A DNA stretch of 64,000 nt, from contig CAVXGU010000004.1 of the NCBI GenBank assembly GCA_963761615.1, forward strand, positions 62,001-126,000, read 5' to 3'. The stretch's first letter is position 1, and each line of letters begins with the position of its first letter. The notes beneath the pieces are model-generated. The model was not told the origin of the DNA, ran no database searches, and saw only the letters and a list, made by a program, of their open reading frames with translations. This document shows positions 8,450 to 15,547 of the stretch, piece after piece. The stretch is from CAVXGU01 sp963761615 (GTDB lineage: Bacteria; Acidobacteriota; Vicinamibacteria; Vicinamibacterales; CAVVIG01). Position numbers and translations under genes: made by a program.

Positions 8450-9556
8450 GTGCCCTTCCGGGACATCGTCGGCCATCGCCGCGTGGTGGGACTGCTCGCG
8501 CGCGCGATCGCGCGCGGGTCGCTGCCGCCGAGCCTGATCCTGGCGGGCCCATCGGGAATCGGGAAGCGCCGGGTGGCGCTCGCGACGGCGCAGGCGCTCA
8601 ACTGCATTTCCGGGGCAGGTGGGGCCGGTGGGGCCGGTCGGGCAGGGCGGTTGGATGGGGAAGCGCCTGCGGCCACGCGAGCCGGAGGACATGAAGATCC
8701 GACGGCGAGCGCCGCCACTGAAGACATGTCAGACGCCTGCGGCGAGTGCACGGCGTGCTCGCGCATCGCGCGCGGCGTGCATCCGGACGTCCTGATCGTC
8801 GAGCCCGGCGACAGCGGCTCGATCAAGGTCGAGCAGGTGCGCGAGGCGATCGATCGCGCGGCCTTCCGTCCGTTCGAAGGGCGCACCCGCGTCGTGATCA
8901 TCGACGAGGCCGACGCGCTCGTCGGCGCGGCCCAGAACGCGCTGCTCAAGACGCTCGAGGAGCCGCCGCCCGCTTCGGTCTTCCTGCTCGTCACCTCGCG
9001 GCCCGACGCGCTGCTCGCCACGGTCCGATCGCGGTGTCCCCGGCTCACGTTCCGCCCGCTGTCGGAAGCCGACGTGGCCGAGGTCCTCGTGCGCCTGGGG
9101 CGATCGCCGGACGATGCGCGGGCGGTGGCGGCGATGGCCGACGGCAGCCCGGGGCGAGCGGTCGAGCTGAGCGGCGACGACCTGTCCGCCGCACGCGCGA
9201 TCGCGCAGCACGTCCTCGCCCATGCCGCGGCGACGCCGGAGCCGCGGCGGCGCATCGAAGGCGCCAAGGACCTGCTGGCCAGGACGGGCCGCGGCGGCGC
9301 GGGCGATCGCGACCAGCTGGCAGCCAGCCTGCGGGCGATCGCCTCGCTGCTGCGCGACATCGAGGTCCTCGCCACCGGCGCGGACGACGGCGTGCTCGCC
9401 AACGCCGATCTTCGTCCCGCGCTCGAGCGTCTCGAGCCGGTCTTTCGCGGCGATCGCGGCGTCCAGGCGTTCGCGGCGGTGGATCAGGCGCTCGTCGCCC
9501 TCGAGCGGAACGCGGGCGTCAAGATCGTCGCCGACTGGGTCGTGTTGCATCTGTAG
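8450..9556 (+). CDS. holB: DNA polymerase III delta-prime subunit
   Basis: This 368-residue AAA+ clamp-loader subunit starts at GTG 8450 (MPFRDIVGH). The Walker A-like loop GPSGIGKR is at residues 33-40 and the sensor region includes IDEADAL. The zinc module is recognisable: C52, then C96-x2-C99-x2-C102 followed by SRIARGVHPDV. In E. coli the first and second cysteines are 9 residues apart; here they are 44 apart. The extra roughly 35 residues (53-95) are Gly/Ala-rich low complexity encoded partly by a G-rich repeat. Delta-prime works with gamma/tau and delta to load the beta clamp. The neighbour ricT is also next to holB in Bacillus, so the synteny supports both calls. Confidence 0.92.
   Translation: MPFRDIVGHRRVVGLLARAIARGSLPPSLILAGPSGIGKRRVALATAQALNCISGAGGAGGAGRAGRLDGEAPAATRAGGHEDPTASAATEDMSDACGECTACSRIARGVHPDVLIVEPGDSGSIKVEQVREAIDRAAFRPFEGRTRVVIIDEADALVGAAQNALLKTLEEPPPASVFLLVTSRPDALLATVRSRCPRLTFRPLSEADVAEVLVRLGRSPDDARAVAAMADGSPGRAVELSGDDLSAARAIAQHVLAHAAATPEPRRRIEGAKDLLARTGRGGAGDRDQLAASLRAIASLLRDIEVLATGADDGVLANADLRPALERLEPVFRGDRGVQAFAAVDQALVALERNAGVKIVADWVVLHL
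8613..8650. repeat. G-rich repeat copy inside holB
   Basis: The run GGGCAGGTGGGGCCGGTGGG and its continuation match the left arm of the intergenic repeat at 8349 apart from a few bases. It is translated as Gly-Ala-Gly-Gly-type sequence between the first and second zinc cysteines of HolB, and its length keeps the frame open. Confidence 0.8.
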
Positions 9557-9635
9557 GCTCGGGTTCTCGCCGGCTCCGGGCGTCAGCGGGCTCCGGGTTC
9601 GGCGGGCTTCGGTTCAGTCCCGTTGCGACGAAACG

Positions 9636-9698
9636 CAGAGCCGAGAGCCGAGAGCCCAGAGCCGAGAGCCGAGAGCCGAGAGCCGAGAGCCCAAAGCC
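9636..9698. repeat. Heptamer repeat (GAGAGCC) x9
   Basis: Nine consecutive 7-bp units, mostly GAGAGCC with variants CAGAGCC and CAAAGCC, stand in the 159-bp gap between holB and ricT. The bases before them (9557-9630) hold looser copies of CGGGCTCCGGG-like units. The same heptamer recurs at 11531-11572. Confidence 0.9.
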
Positions 9699-9715
9699 GG
9701 ATCTATAGTTATCCC

Positions 9716-10486
9716 ATGGACCTGAGCACGTCCGGGGGACGGCCGCTGGTGTCGGTGAAGGTCACGCCGGTGAGCCGGGCCCAGACGGTCGTCACCGACG
9801 AGGGGGCGTCGCCGCGGCCGGGGGATCAGGTCGTGATCCAGACCGACGGCGGTCTCGAGCTGGCGACGGTCGTGCGCACGCCGGCGGCGCTCCAGGAGCG
9901 GCGGCGTCCGGTGCCGGACTCGCCGCTCAAGGTCGTGCGGCTGGCGACGAGGGCCGACATCGTCGCGCGCCTCAAACATCAGCGCCGCGAGCGCGACGCG
10001 CTGCGGATCGGGATCCTCAAGATCAAGGAGCGCGGGCTCCGGATGAAGCTCGCGCGCGTGGAACAGGCGTTCGACGGCGCGCGGCTGACGTTCTACTTCA
10101 CCGCCGACGGCCGCGTCGACTTCCGCGAGCTCGTGCGCGAGCTCGCGAGCGAGTTCCGCACGCGGATCGAGATGCGGCAGATCGGCGTCCGCGACGAGGC
10201 CAAGCTGATCGGCGGCTACGGCACCTGCGGGCGGCCGCTGTGCTGCACGACGTTTCTGACGTCGTTCGAGCCGGTGTCGATCAAGATGGCCAAACAGCAG
10301 GACCTCAGCCTCAACCCCTCGAAGCTCTCCGGCCTCTGCGGCCGGCTGAAGTGCTGCCTCCGCTACGAGCTGCCCAACGCCAAGGGCGTCGTGCACGGCG
10401 GCTGCGGCGGGGAAGGCGCGTGTGACAACCCGACCGGCTGCGGCACCACCGGCTGCGGATCGTGCGGCGGCTCGTGCAGACACTGA
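9716..10486 (+). CDS. ricT: PSP1-domain protein RicT (YaaT)
   Basis: This 256-residue cytoplasmic protein begins at ATG 9716, just after the heptamer block. It has the PSP1 C-terminal domain with conserved ELVRELASEFRTRIEMRQIGVRDEAK-like sequence, then TCGRPLCC (C171, C176, C177) and GLCGRLKCC. The very Cys/Gly-rich tail adds further cysteines after the conserved part. In Bacillus, RicT forms an Fe-S-containing complex with RicA and RicF that affects RNase Y and development; whether those partners exist here cannot be seen. The position directly after holB matches the conserved holB-yaaT gene order. The family is sure; the cellular role in this organism is unknown. Confidence 0.88.
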   Translation: MDLSTSGGRPLVSVKVTPVSRAQTVVTDEGASPRPGDQVVIQTDGGLELATVVRTPAALQERRRPVPDSPLKVVRLATRADIVARLKHQRRERDALRIGILKIKERGLRMKLARVEQAFDGARLTFYFTADGRVDFRELVRELASEFRTRIEMRQIGVRDEAKLIGGYGTCGRPLCCTTFLTSFEPVSIKMAKQQDLSLNPSKLSGLCGRLKCCLRYELPNAKGVVHGGCGGEGACDNPTGCGTTGCGSCGGSCRH

Positions 10487-10494
10487 AGGTCCCC

Positions 10495-10606
10495 GGCTTC
10501 GGCCTGCGGGCTCCAGGCTCCGGGCTCCGGGCACCCGGCACGAAGCACCCAGCACCCAGCACCCGGCACCAGCACCCGGCACCTGGTGCGAGGTGCCCGG
10601 CACCCG
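10495..10606. repeat. Degenerate heptamer repeats (GGGCTCC and GCACCCA/G types)
   Basis: The gap between ricT and pdxA is almost wholly short direct repeats: GGGCTCC-like units first, then GCACCCA/GCACCCG units, closing with the dyad GGCACCTGGTGC. It stops 5 bp before the pdxA start, so it also forms the mRNA leader of that gene. Confidence 0.75.
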
Positions 10607-10610
10607 TGTC

Positions 10611-11483
10611 ATGAAACCACGCGTCGCCATTACCGTCGGGGACCCGGCGGGCATCGGTCCGGAGATCGCCGCGCGCGCCGCCGACGATTCGCGCGTGCGC
10701 GCGGCGTGCGATCCGGTGATCTACGCGCCCGCGGGCGGGGCGTTCGCCCCGGGCGCGCTCAGCGCGTCGGCGGGACGCGCCGCCTACGAGGTCGTCGTGC
10801 GGGCGACCGAGGACGCCCAGGCCGGCGTGGTCCAGGCGATCGCGACGGCGCCCGTCAACAAGGAAGCCTTCGATCTCGCGGGGCTGCCGTGGCGCGGCCA
10901 CACGGAGCTGCTGCAGCACCTGACCGGCGCGCGCCACGTGGCGATGATGTTCGAGTCGGAGGCGCTGCGCGTCGTGCTGGCGACCGTCCACCTGCCGCTC
11001 GCCGACGTGCCGAAAGCGCTGACGCGCGCCTCGCTCGAGGCGACGATCGTGCTGGCGGCGCGCGAGCTGCCCCGGTTCGGCATTCCCCGACCGCGGATTG
11101 CCGTGGCGGGGCTCAATCCGCACGCGGGCGAGCACGGGCTGTTCGGCGTCGAAGAGACCATGGTCATCGAGCCGGCCGTGGCGGCGTGCCGCGGACGCGG
11201 GCTCGACGTGTCGGGACCGTTTCCCGGCGACACGATCTTCTACCGCGCCCACCGCGGGGAGTTCGACCTCGTCGTCGCCTGCTATCACGACCAGGGACTC
11301 ATCCCGGTGAAGCTGCTCGCCTTCGGCAGCGCCGTCAACGTGACGCTCGGACTGCCGATCGTGCGGACGTCGGTCGACCACGGCACCGCCTTCGACATTG
11401 CCGGCAAGGGGCAGGCCGATCCGAGCAGTATGATCGCGGCCGTGCTGCTGGCGGCGAAGCTCGCGAAGGGCTCTCGGCTCTAG
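10611..11483 (+). CDS. pdxA: 4-hydroxythreonine-4-phosphate dehydrogenase
   Basis: PdxA oxidises 4-phosphohydroxy-L-threonine in the DXP-dependent route to pyridoxal 5'-phosphate. This copy has 290 residues, about 40 fewer than the E. coli enzyme. It retains GDPAGIGPEI near the start, ATAPVNKEAF, the GHTELL histidine block, GLNPHAGE, and the C-terminal CYHDQGLIPVK and RTSVDHGTAFDIAGKG with their metal-binding histidines. The start is ATG 10611, because upstream codons are only repeat. The shortening falls in the region between the N-terminal motif and ATAPVNK. Its last residues and stop codon are themselves part of a GGCTCTC heptamer repeat. Confidence 0.92.
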   Translation: MKPRVAITVGDPAGIGPEIAARAADDSRVRAACDPVIYAPAGGAFAPGALSASAGRAAYEVVVRATEDAQAGVVQAIATAPVNKEAFDLAGLPWRGHTELLQHLTGARHVAMMFESEALRVVLATVHLPLADVPKALTRASLEATIVLAARELPRFGIPRPRIAVAGLNPHAGEHGLFGVEETMVIEPAVAACRGRGLDVSGPFPGDTIFYRAHRGEFDLVVACYHDQGLIPVKLLAFGSAVNVTLGLPIVRTSVDHGTAFDIAGKGQADPSSMIAAVLLAAKLAKGSRL

Positions 11484-11572
11484 CCCCTGGGCTCTGGGGC
11501 GAGCCCGCAGTTCCGCAGCGTCACACGCCCGAGAGCCAAGAGCCGAGAGCCAAGAGCCGAGAGCCAAGAGAA
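11469..11572. repeat. GAGAGCC heptamer foldback
   Basis: GGCTCTCGGCTCT at the end of pdxA is the exact reverse complement of 13 bases within the six-unit GAGAGCC/AAGAGCC array at 11531-11572. The transcript between pdxA and smpB can therefore fold into a hairpin. The right block ends 4 bp before the smpB GTG. Confidence 0.8.
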
Positions 11573-11576
11573 CCCA

Positions 11577-12050
11577 GTGCCCACCGAACGCGAACGCGCG
11601 CAGAAGGTCATTGCCGAGAACCGGAAGGCGCACCACGACTACCATGTCTTCGAGACCTTCGAGGCGGGGATCGCGCTGCTCGGCACCGAGGTGAAGGCGA
11701 TCCGCGAGGGACGCGTGAACCTTCGCGACAGCTTTGCGCGCGTCGAAGACGGGGAGGTGTTCCTCTACAACGTGAACATCAGCCCGTACAGCCATCGCGG
11801 GTACGTGGATCACGAACCGCTTCGGCGCCGCAAGCTGCTCCTGCACCGGTCCGAGATCCGAAAGCTCATCGGCAAGACCGTCGAGAAAGGCATGACCCTC
11901 GTGCCGCTTCGCCTCTACTTCAAGGACGGCCGCGTCAAGGTCGCGATCAGTCTGGCCAAGGGCAAGAAGGAGTACGACAAGCGCGAGACGCTCAAGCGCC
12001 GCGACGCGGACCGCGAAGCGCGGGCGGCCATTCGCGCGCGGCGGTCCTGA
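11577..12050 (+). CDS. smpB: SsrA-binding protein SmpB
   Basis: This 157-residue RNA-binding protein works with tmRNA to rescue stalled ribosomes. It shows the family landmarks: NRKAHHDYHVFETFEAGI, GTEVKAIREGRVNL, the NISPYSHRGY loop, KLIGKT, LVPLRLYFK and GKKEYDKRET, with a basic C-terminal tail that is needed for function. The start is GTG 11577. The tmRNA gene often lies close by, but I found no complete ssrA in the 150 bp downstream. Confidence 0.96.
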   Translation: MPTERERAQKVIAENRKAHHDYHVFETFEAGIALLGTEVKAIREGRVNLRDSFARVEDGEVFLYNVNISPYSHRGYVDHEPLRRRKLLLHRSEIRKLIGKTVEKGMTLVPLRLYFKDGRVKVAISLAKGKKEYDKRETLKRRDADREARAAIRARRS

Positions 12051-12200
12051 TCGGACGTCAATCCCCCTTCCGTCAACGAGTTAGATCGATTCGACAGGTT
12101 GCCTGGCTAAGAATGTTGTAGCTCGCGCGCCGTGGATCGTGTAAAAGACTGCCTTCGCGTCACACGATTGTCAGACTTTTGTCACAGGCTTCGAATTCAG

Positions 12201-13358
12201 ATGTTCGCGGGCGATACGTCGAAATCCCGGCTGCTCAAGATCGTCGCGATCGCCGTCGCGGTTCGCGTGCTCGGCGCGGGCATCGCTTTTTCGGCGAACA
12301 TCGCATTCCCCTCCCTGCAGCGGCCCACCTTCTCGGTGGTGGGCCGGAGCGATCCTTTCTGGGACAGCTTCGCGCGCTACGACTCCGGCTGGTACTACTC
12401 GATCGCGCGCGACGGCTATCGCTACCTCCCGAACCAGCAGAACACCCTGGCGTATTTCCCCCTGTATCCGCTGCTCATGCGGGCCGGTGGACGTCTGCTC
12501 GGCGGCACCCAGGAGAGCTACTACCAGGCCGGCATCGCGATCGCGTGGCTCGCCTTCATCGGCGCCATGGTGATGCTGTACCGCGTCGCGCGCCTCGACG
12601 TGGACGAGGACACGGCGGAGCGGGCGGTGCTCTTCGGCGCCGTCTTTCCGTTCGCGTTCTTCTACGGAATGGTCTACACGGAGAGTCTGTTCCTGCTGCT
12701 GACGCTCGTGGCGGTCTACGCGTGCCGTCGCGGTCACTGGCTCGCCGGATCGCTCGTCGCCGGCCTCGTGGCGCTGACCCGCGTGAACGGTGTGCTGATC
12801 GCGCCGGCGCTCGCGTGGATCGTCTGGCGGCAGGCCGGTTCCGGCGCGCGGGCGCGGCTGCGTGCCTGTGCGCCGTTTCTGGGAGCGGCGGCCGGCCTCG
12901 GCGCCTTCTGCCTTTTCTCGTACGTGCGAACCGGATCGCCTCTCGAGTGGATGTACAGCATCGAGCGGTGGCAGTACGTCCCGGGCGGCGCGCCCTGGAC
13001 CCCGCTGGTGGCGCTGGCCAGACAGCTCGTCCGGCGCCCGGTCGCGTTCCTGCAGGAGCCGAACGGCCTGCCGGACACGCTGAACGGTGTGACGGCGATG
13101 ATCTTCGTCGCGTCCGTGCCGTTCGTCTGGTCGCGGCTCGGCGCCGCCTACGGCCTCTTCATGGCGGCGAACCTGCTGCTGCCGCTCTCGTCCGGACAGT
13201 TCGAAGGCCTGGGTCGGTACTGCGCCGTGCTCTTTCCCTTCTTCATCTGGGTCGCCTCCTGGAAGCGACCGGCCGTGCAGCAGCTCGTCATGTTCGCCTC
13301 GGCGGCCCTCTACGCGCTGTGCGTGGCCCTCTTCGTGAACCTGCACCCCATATTCTGA
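12201..13358 (+). CDS. PIG-V-like (GPI mannosyltransferase 2 type) membrane glycosyltransferase
   Basis: This predicted GT-C integral membrane protein of 385 residues has about ten helices. The first extracytoplasmic loop has FWDSFARYDSGWYYSIARDGY, with the acidic residue expected of the catalytic loop, followed by NTLAYFPLYPLLMR and FPFAFFYGMVYTESLFLLL. This order is the pattern of the Mannosyl_trans2/PIG-V family, better known from eukaryotic GPI-anchor assembly. The bacterial members presumably use a polyprenyl-phosphate mannose donor, but the acceptor is unknown. I prefer ATG 12201; an in-frame GTG at 12132 would add 23 non-hydrophobic residues. It is the last gene before the octamer element that precedes the polysaccharide locus. 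Confidence 0.7.
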   Translation: MFAGDTSKSRLLKIVAIAVAVRVLGAGIAFSANIAFPSLQRPTFSVVGRSDPFWDSFARYDSGWYYSIARDGYRYLPNQQNTLAYFPLYPLLMRAGGRLLGGTQESYYQAGIAIAWLAFIGAMVMLYRVARLDVDEDTAERAVLFGAVFPFAFFYGMVYTESLFLLLTLVAVYACRRGHWLAGSLVAGLVALTRVNGVLIAPALAWIVWRQAGSGARARLRACAPFLGAAAGLGAFCLFSYVRTGSPLEWMYSIERWQYVPGGAPWTPLVALARQLVRRPVAFLQEPNGLPDTLNGVTAMIFVASVPFVWSRLGAAYGLFMAANLLLPLSSGQFEGLGRYCAVLFPFFIWVASWKRPAVQQLVMFASAALYALCVALFVNLHPIF

Positions 13359-13364
13359 ACTTCC

Positions 13365-13514
13365 ACATGTGGTAATGGGGTGATGGGGTGATGGGGTAAT
13401 GGGGGATCACGCGGTCACGCTGGCTATCACCCCATCGTCCATTACCCCATTACCCCATTACCCCATTACCCCATCTCCATTACTCCATTACCCCATTACC
13501 CCATTACCACATGT
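13365..13514. repeat. Octamer foldback repeat element, copy 2, with perfect 16-bp ends
   Basis: The 150-bp block is bounded by ACATGTGGTAATGGGG (13365-13380) and its exact reverse complement (13499-13514). Inside are TGATGGGG units, a spacer containing GTCACGCTG, and then a run of ATTACCCC units. It shares unit sequence, orientation and spacer motif with 919-1101. It lies between the PIG-V-like gene and the first gene of the polysaccharide locus. Confidence 0.88.
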
Positions 13515-13568
13515 ACCTCGTTACCACCTGGTCCTCGTGACCGTATGCACCCGTCATAGAATGGGCGG

Positions 13569-14693
13569 GTGCGCGTACCGCTCCTCGATCTCGAGCCCCA
13601 GTATCGGCCTCTGCGAGCTCAGATCCTCCAGGCCCTGACGCGCGTCGCCGACAGCCAGCGATACATCATGGGGCCGGAGGTGGCGGCGCTGGAGGGCGAG
13701 CTCGCCGCACAGCTCGAGGTGCGGCATGCGATCGGCGTGTCGTCGGGTACCGACGCGGTTCTGCTCGCGCTCATGGCCGTCGGGATCGGACCCGGCGACG
13801 AGGTGGTGACCAGCGTCTACTCGTTCTTCGCCACGGCCGGCGCCATCGTCCGCCTGGGCGCCCGGCCGATCTTCGTCGACATCGATCCCTGCACGTTCAA
13901 CATGGACGCGGCCGCCACGGCCGCCGCAATCACGCCGCGAACCCGGGCCATCCTGCCGGTACACCTGTTCGGCCTGAGCGCCGACGTCGAGTCCCTCCTC
14001 GGCGCGGCGGCGCGCGCAGGAATCCCGGTGATCGAGGACGCCGCGCAGGCCATCGGCGCGACCTGCGGTGCCCGGCAGGTCGGCGCGTTCGGCGCCGCGG
14101 GCTGCTTCTCCTTCTTCCCGAGCAAGAATCTCGGCGCGTTCGGCGAGGCGGGTCTCGTCACGTCCGACGATGACCACGTGGCGCGCCGGGTGCGGCTGCT
14201 CCGCTCGCACGGGATGGAGCCGAAGTACGTCCACCATCTCGTGGGTGGGAACTTCCGCATGGACGAGATCCAGGCCGCCGTCCTCCGCGTCAAGGCTCCG
14301 CACCTCCCGGCTTGGTCCGATGCGCGCCGGGCGAACGCGGCGCGGTATCGGGTGCTGTTCGCCGAGGCCGGTCTCGAGGGCCGGGTCACGCTGCCCGTGG
14401 AGCCCCCCGGCCGCCGCCACATCTACAACCAGTTCGTCATCCGGGTGCCCGATCGCGACGGCCTCAAGGCCCATCTGGACGGGCAGGGCATCGGCTGCGA
14501 AATCTACTATCCCATTCCGTTCCATCGGCAGCCGTGCTTCGAGTTTCTCGGCTACCCGTCCGGCGCCTTCCCGCAGGCCGAGCAGGCGGCGCGCGAGAGC
14601 CTCGCGATCCCGATCTACGGCGAGCTGAGCGAGGCGCAGCAGCGGACCGTCGTCGCGGCGATTGCCGGGTTCCTGAACGGCGGGACGGGCTGA
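13569..14693 (+). CDS. DegT/DnrJ/EryC1/StrS family sugar aminotransferase
   Basis: This 374-residue PLP enzyme transfers an amino group, usually from glutamate, to a nucleotide-linked keto sugar. It has the family's VPLLDLEPQY start, the SSGTDA cofactor loop near residue 60, YSFFATAG, IEDAAQAIGA with the cofactor-binding aspartate, and the Schiff-base lysine in FFPSKNLGAFG. The start is GTG 13569. It opens an operon: the next start overlaps its stop (TGATG). Likely products are 3- or 4-amino sugars for the surface glycan. It could supply the aminotransferase step for a PseB-type keto sugar, but the substrate is not readable from sequence. Confidence 0.9.
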   Translation: MRVPLLDLEPQYRPLRAQILQALTRVADSQRYIMGPEVAALEGELAAQLEVRHAIGVSSGTDAVLLALMAVGIGPGDEVVTSVYSFFATAGAIVRLGARPIFVDIDPCTFNMDAAATAAAITPRTRAILPVHLFGLSADVESLLGAAARAGIPVIEDAAQAIGATCGARQVGAFGAAGCFSFFPSKNLGAFGEAGLVTSDDDHVARRVRLLRSHGMEPKYVHHLVGGNFRMDEIQAAVLRVKAPHLPAWSDARRANAARYRVLFAEAGLEGRVTLPVEPPGRRHIYNQFVIRVPDRDGLKAHLDGQGIGCEIYYPIPFHRQPCFEFLGYPSGAFPQAEQAARESLAIPIYGELSEAQQRTVVAAIAGFLNGGTG

Positions 14694-15547
14694 TGCGCAT
14701 CGTGGTGGCCGGCGCGCACGGCCGGCTGGGCGCGGCGGTGGCGAGCCACTGCCGCGCGGCGCACGACGTCGTCGCGCTGACCCGCGAGGATCTGGACGTC
14801 ACCGACGATCGAGCGGTCCGGGAGGTGATCGGGGATCTCCGTCCGGACGTGATCGTGAACGCGACGGCCTACAACGACGTGGACGGCGCCGAAGATCATG
14901 CGGTCGAGGCGCTCGAGGTCAACGCGTTCGCCGTGCTGGCGCTCGCCAGGGCCGCGCGCGCGGCGGACGCCGCGCTCGTCCACTACAGCACCGACTTCGT
15001 GTTCGACGGCCGCGCCTCGGTGCCGTACGTCGAGACCGACCGCCCGAATCCGGAGAGCACGTACGCCTCGTCCAAGCTCCTGGGCGAATGGCTCGCCGCC
15101 GAGGCGCCGCGCTGGTACGTCCTGCGCGTCGAGAGCCTGTTCGGGCTCCCCGCGGACGGGGCGCGCCACGGGGGGGGCAGCGCCGAGCACATCGTGCGCG
15201 CGATCCGGACCGGGCGCGAGGCGAAGGTCTTCGCGGATCGCATCGTGTCGCCGACCTGCCTCGAGGATGCCTCGCGGGCGACCGGGCAGATCCTCGAGCG
15301 CGGTCTGCCCGTCGGCGTGTACCACCTCGTGAACACCGGCTCCTGCACGTGGCTCGAGTTCGCCCGGGAGGCCGCGCGCCTGCTGGGCGTGACGCCGCGC
15401 CTCGTGCCGATCACCCTCGAGTCGGCCGGGCTCCGCGCCAGGCGTCCGAGGTACTGCGCGCTGTCGAACGCCAAGCTGGCCGCGGCGGGAGTCCAGCTGC
15501 CGGACTGGCAGGATGCCCTGGGACGGCTCGTAGACGGACTGCAGTGA
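14693..15547 (+). CDS. rfbD: dTDP-4-dehydrorhamnose reductase-like protein (RmlD family)
   Basis: This 284-residue extended SDR has VAGAHGRLG as the NAD(P)-binding loop (residues 4-12), NATAYNDVDGAED, STDFVFDG and the catalytic YASSK. It matches RmlD, which reduces dTDP-4-keto-L-rhamnose to dTDP-L-rhamnose. The rest of the dTDP-rhamnose pathway (RmlA, B, C) is not in the window, so reduction of another 4-keto sugar nucleotide is also possible. ATG overlaps the upstream stop and its own stop overlaps the next GTG start, so it is translationally coupled on both sides. Confidence 0.82.
   Translation: MRIVVAGAHGRLGAAVASHCRAAHDVVALTREDLDVTDDRAVREVIGDLRPDVIVNATAYNDVDGAEDHAVEALEVNAFAVLALARAARAADAALVHYSTDFVFDGRASVPYVETDRPNPESTYASSKLLGEWLAAEAPRWYVLRVESLFGLPADGARHGGGSAEHIVRAIRTGREAKVFADRIVSPTCLEDASRATGQILERGLPVGVYHLVNTGSCTWLEFAREAARLLGVTPRLVPITLESAGLRARRPRYCALSNAKLAAAGVQLPDWQDALGRLVDGLQ

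Noticed and set aside
8600..8740. Intein or split domain within holB
   Set aside because: The insert is only about 35 residues of low complexity, without splicing motifs.
10422..10610. Upstream extension of pdxA
   Set aside because: It would translate heptamer repeats and overlap ricT; GDPAGIGPEI follows the ATG at 10611 at the normal distance.
12085..12125. GATTCGACAGG resembles the 5' part of tmRNA (ssrA) and lies after smpB
   Set aside because: There is no room for a roughly 350-nt tmRNA before the next gene, and no tag reading frame or acceptor-stem partner was seen; probably chance.
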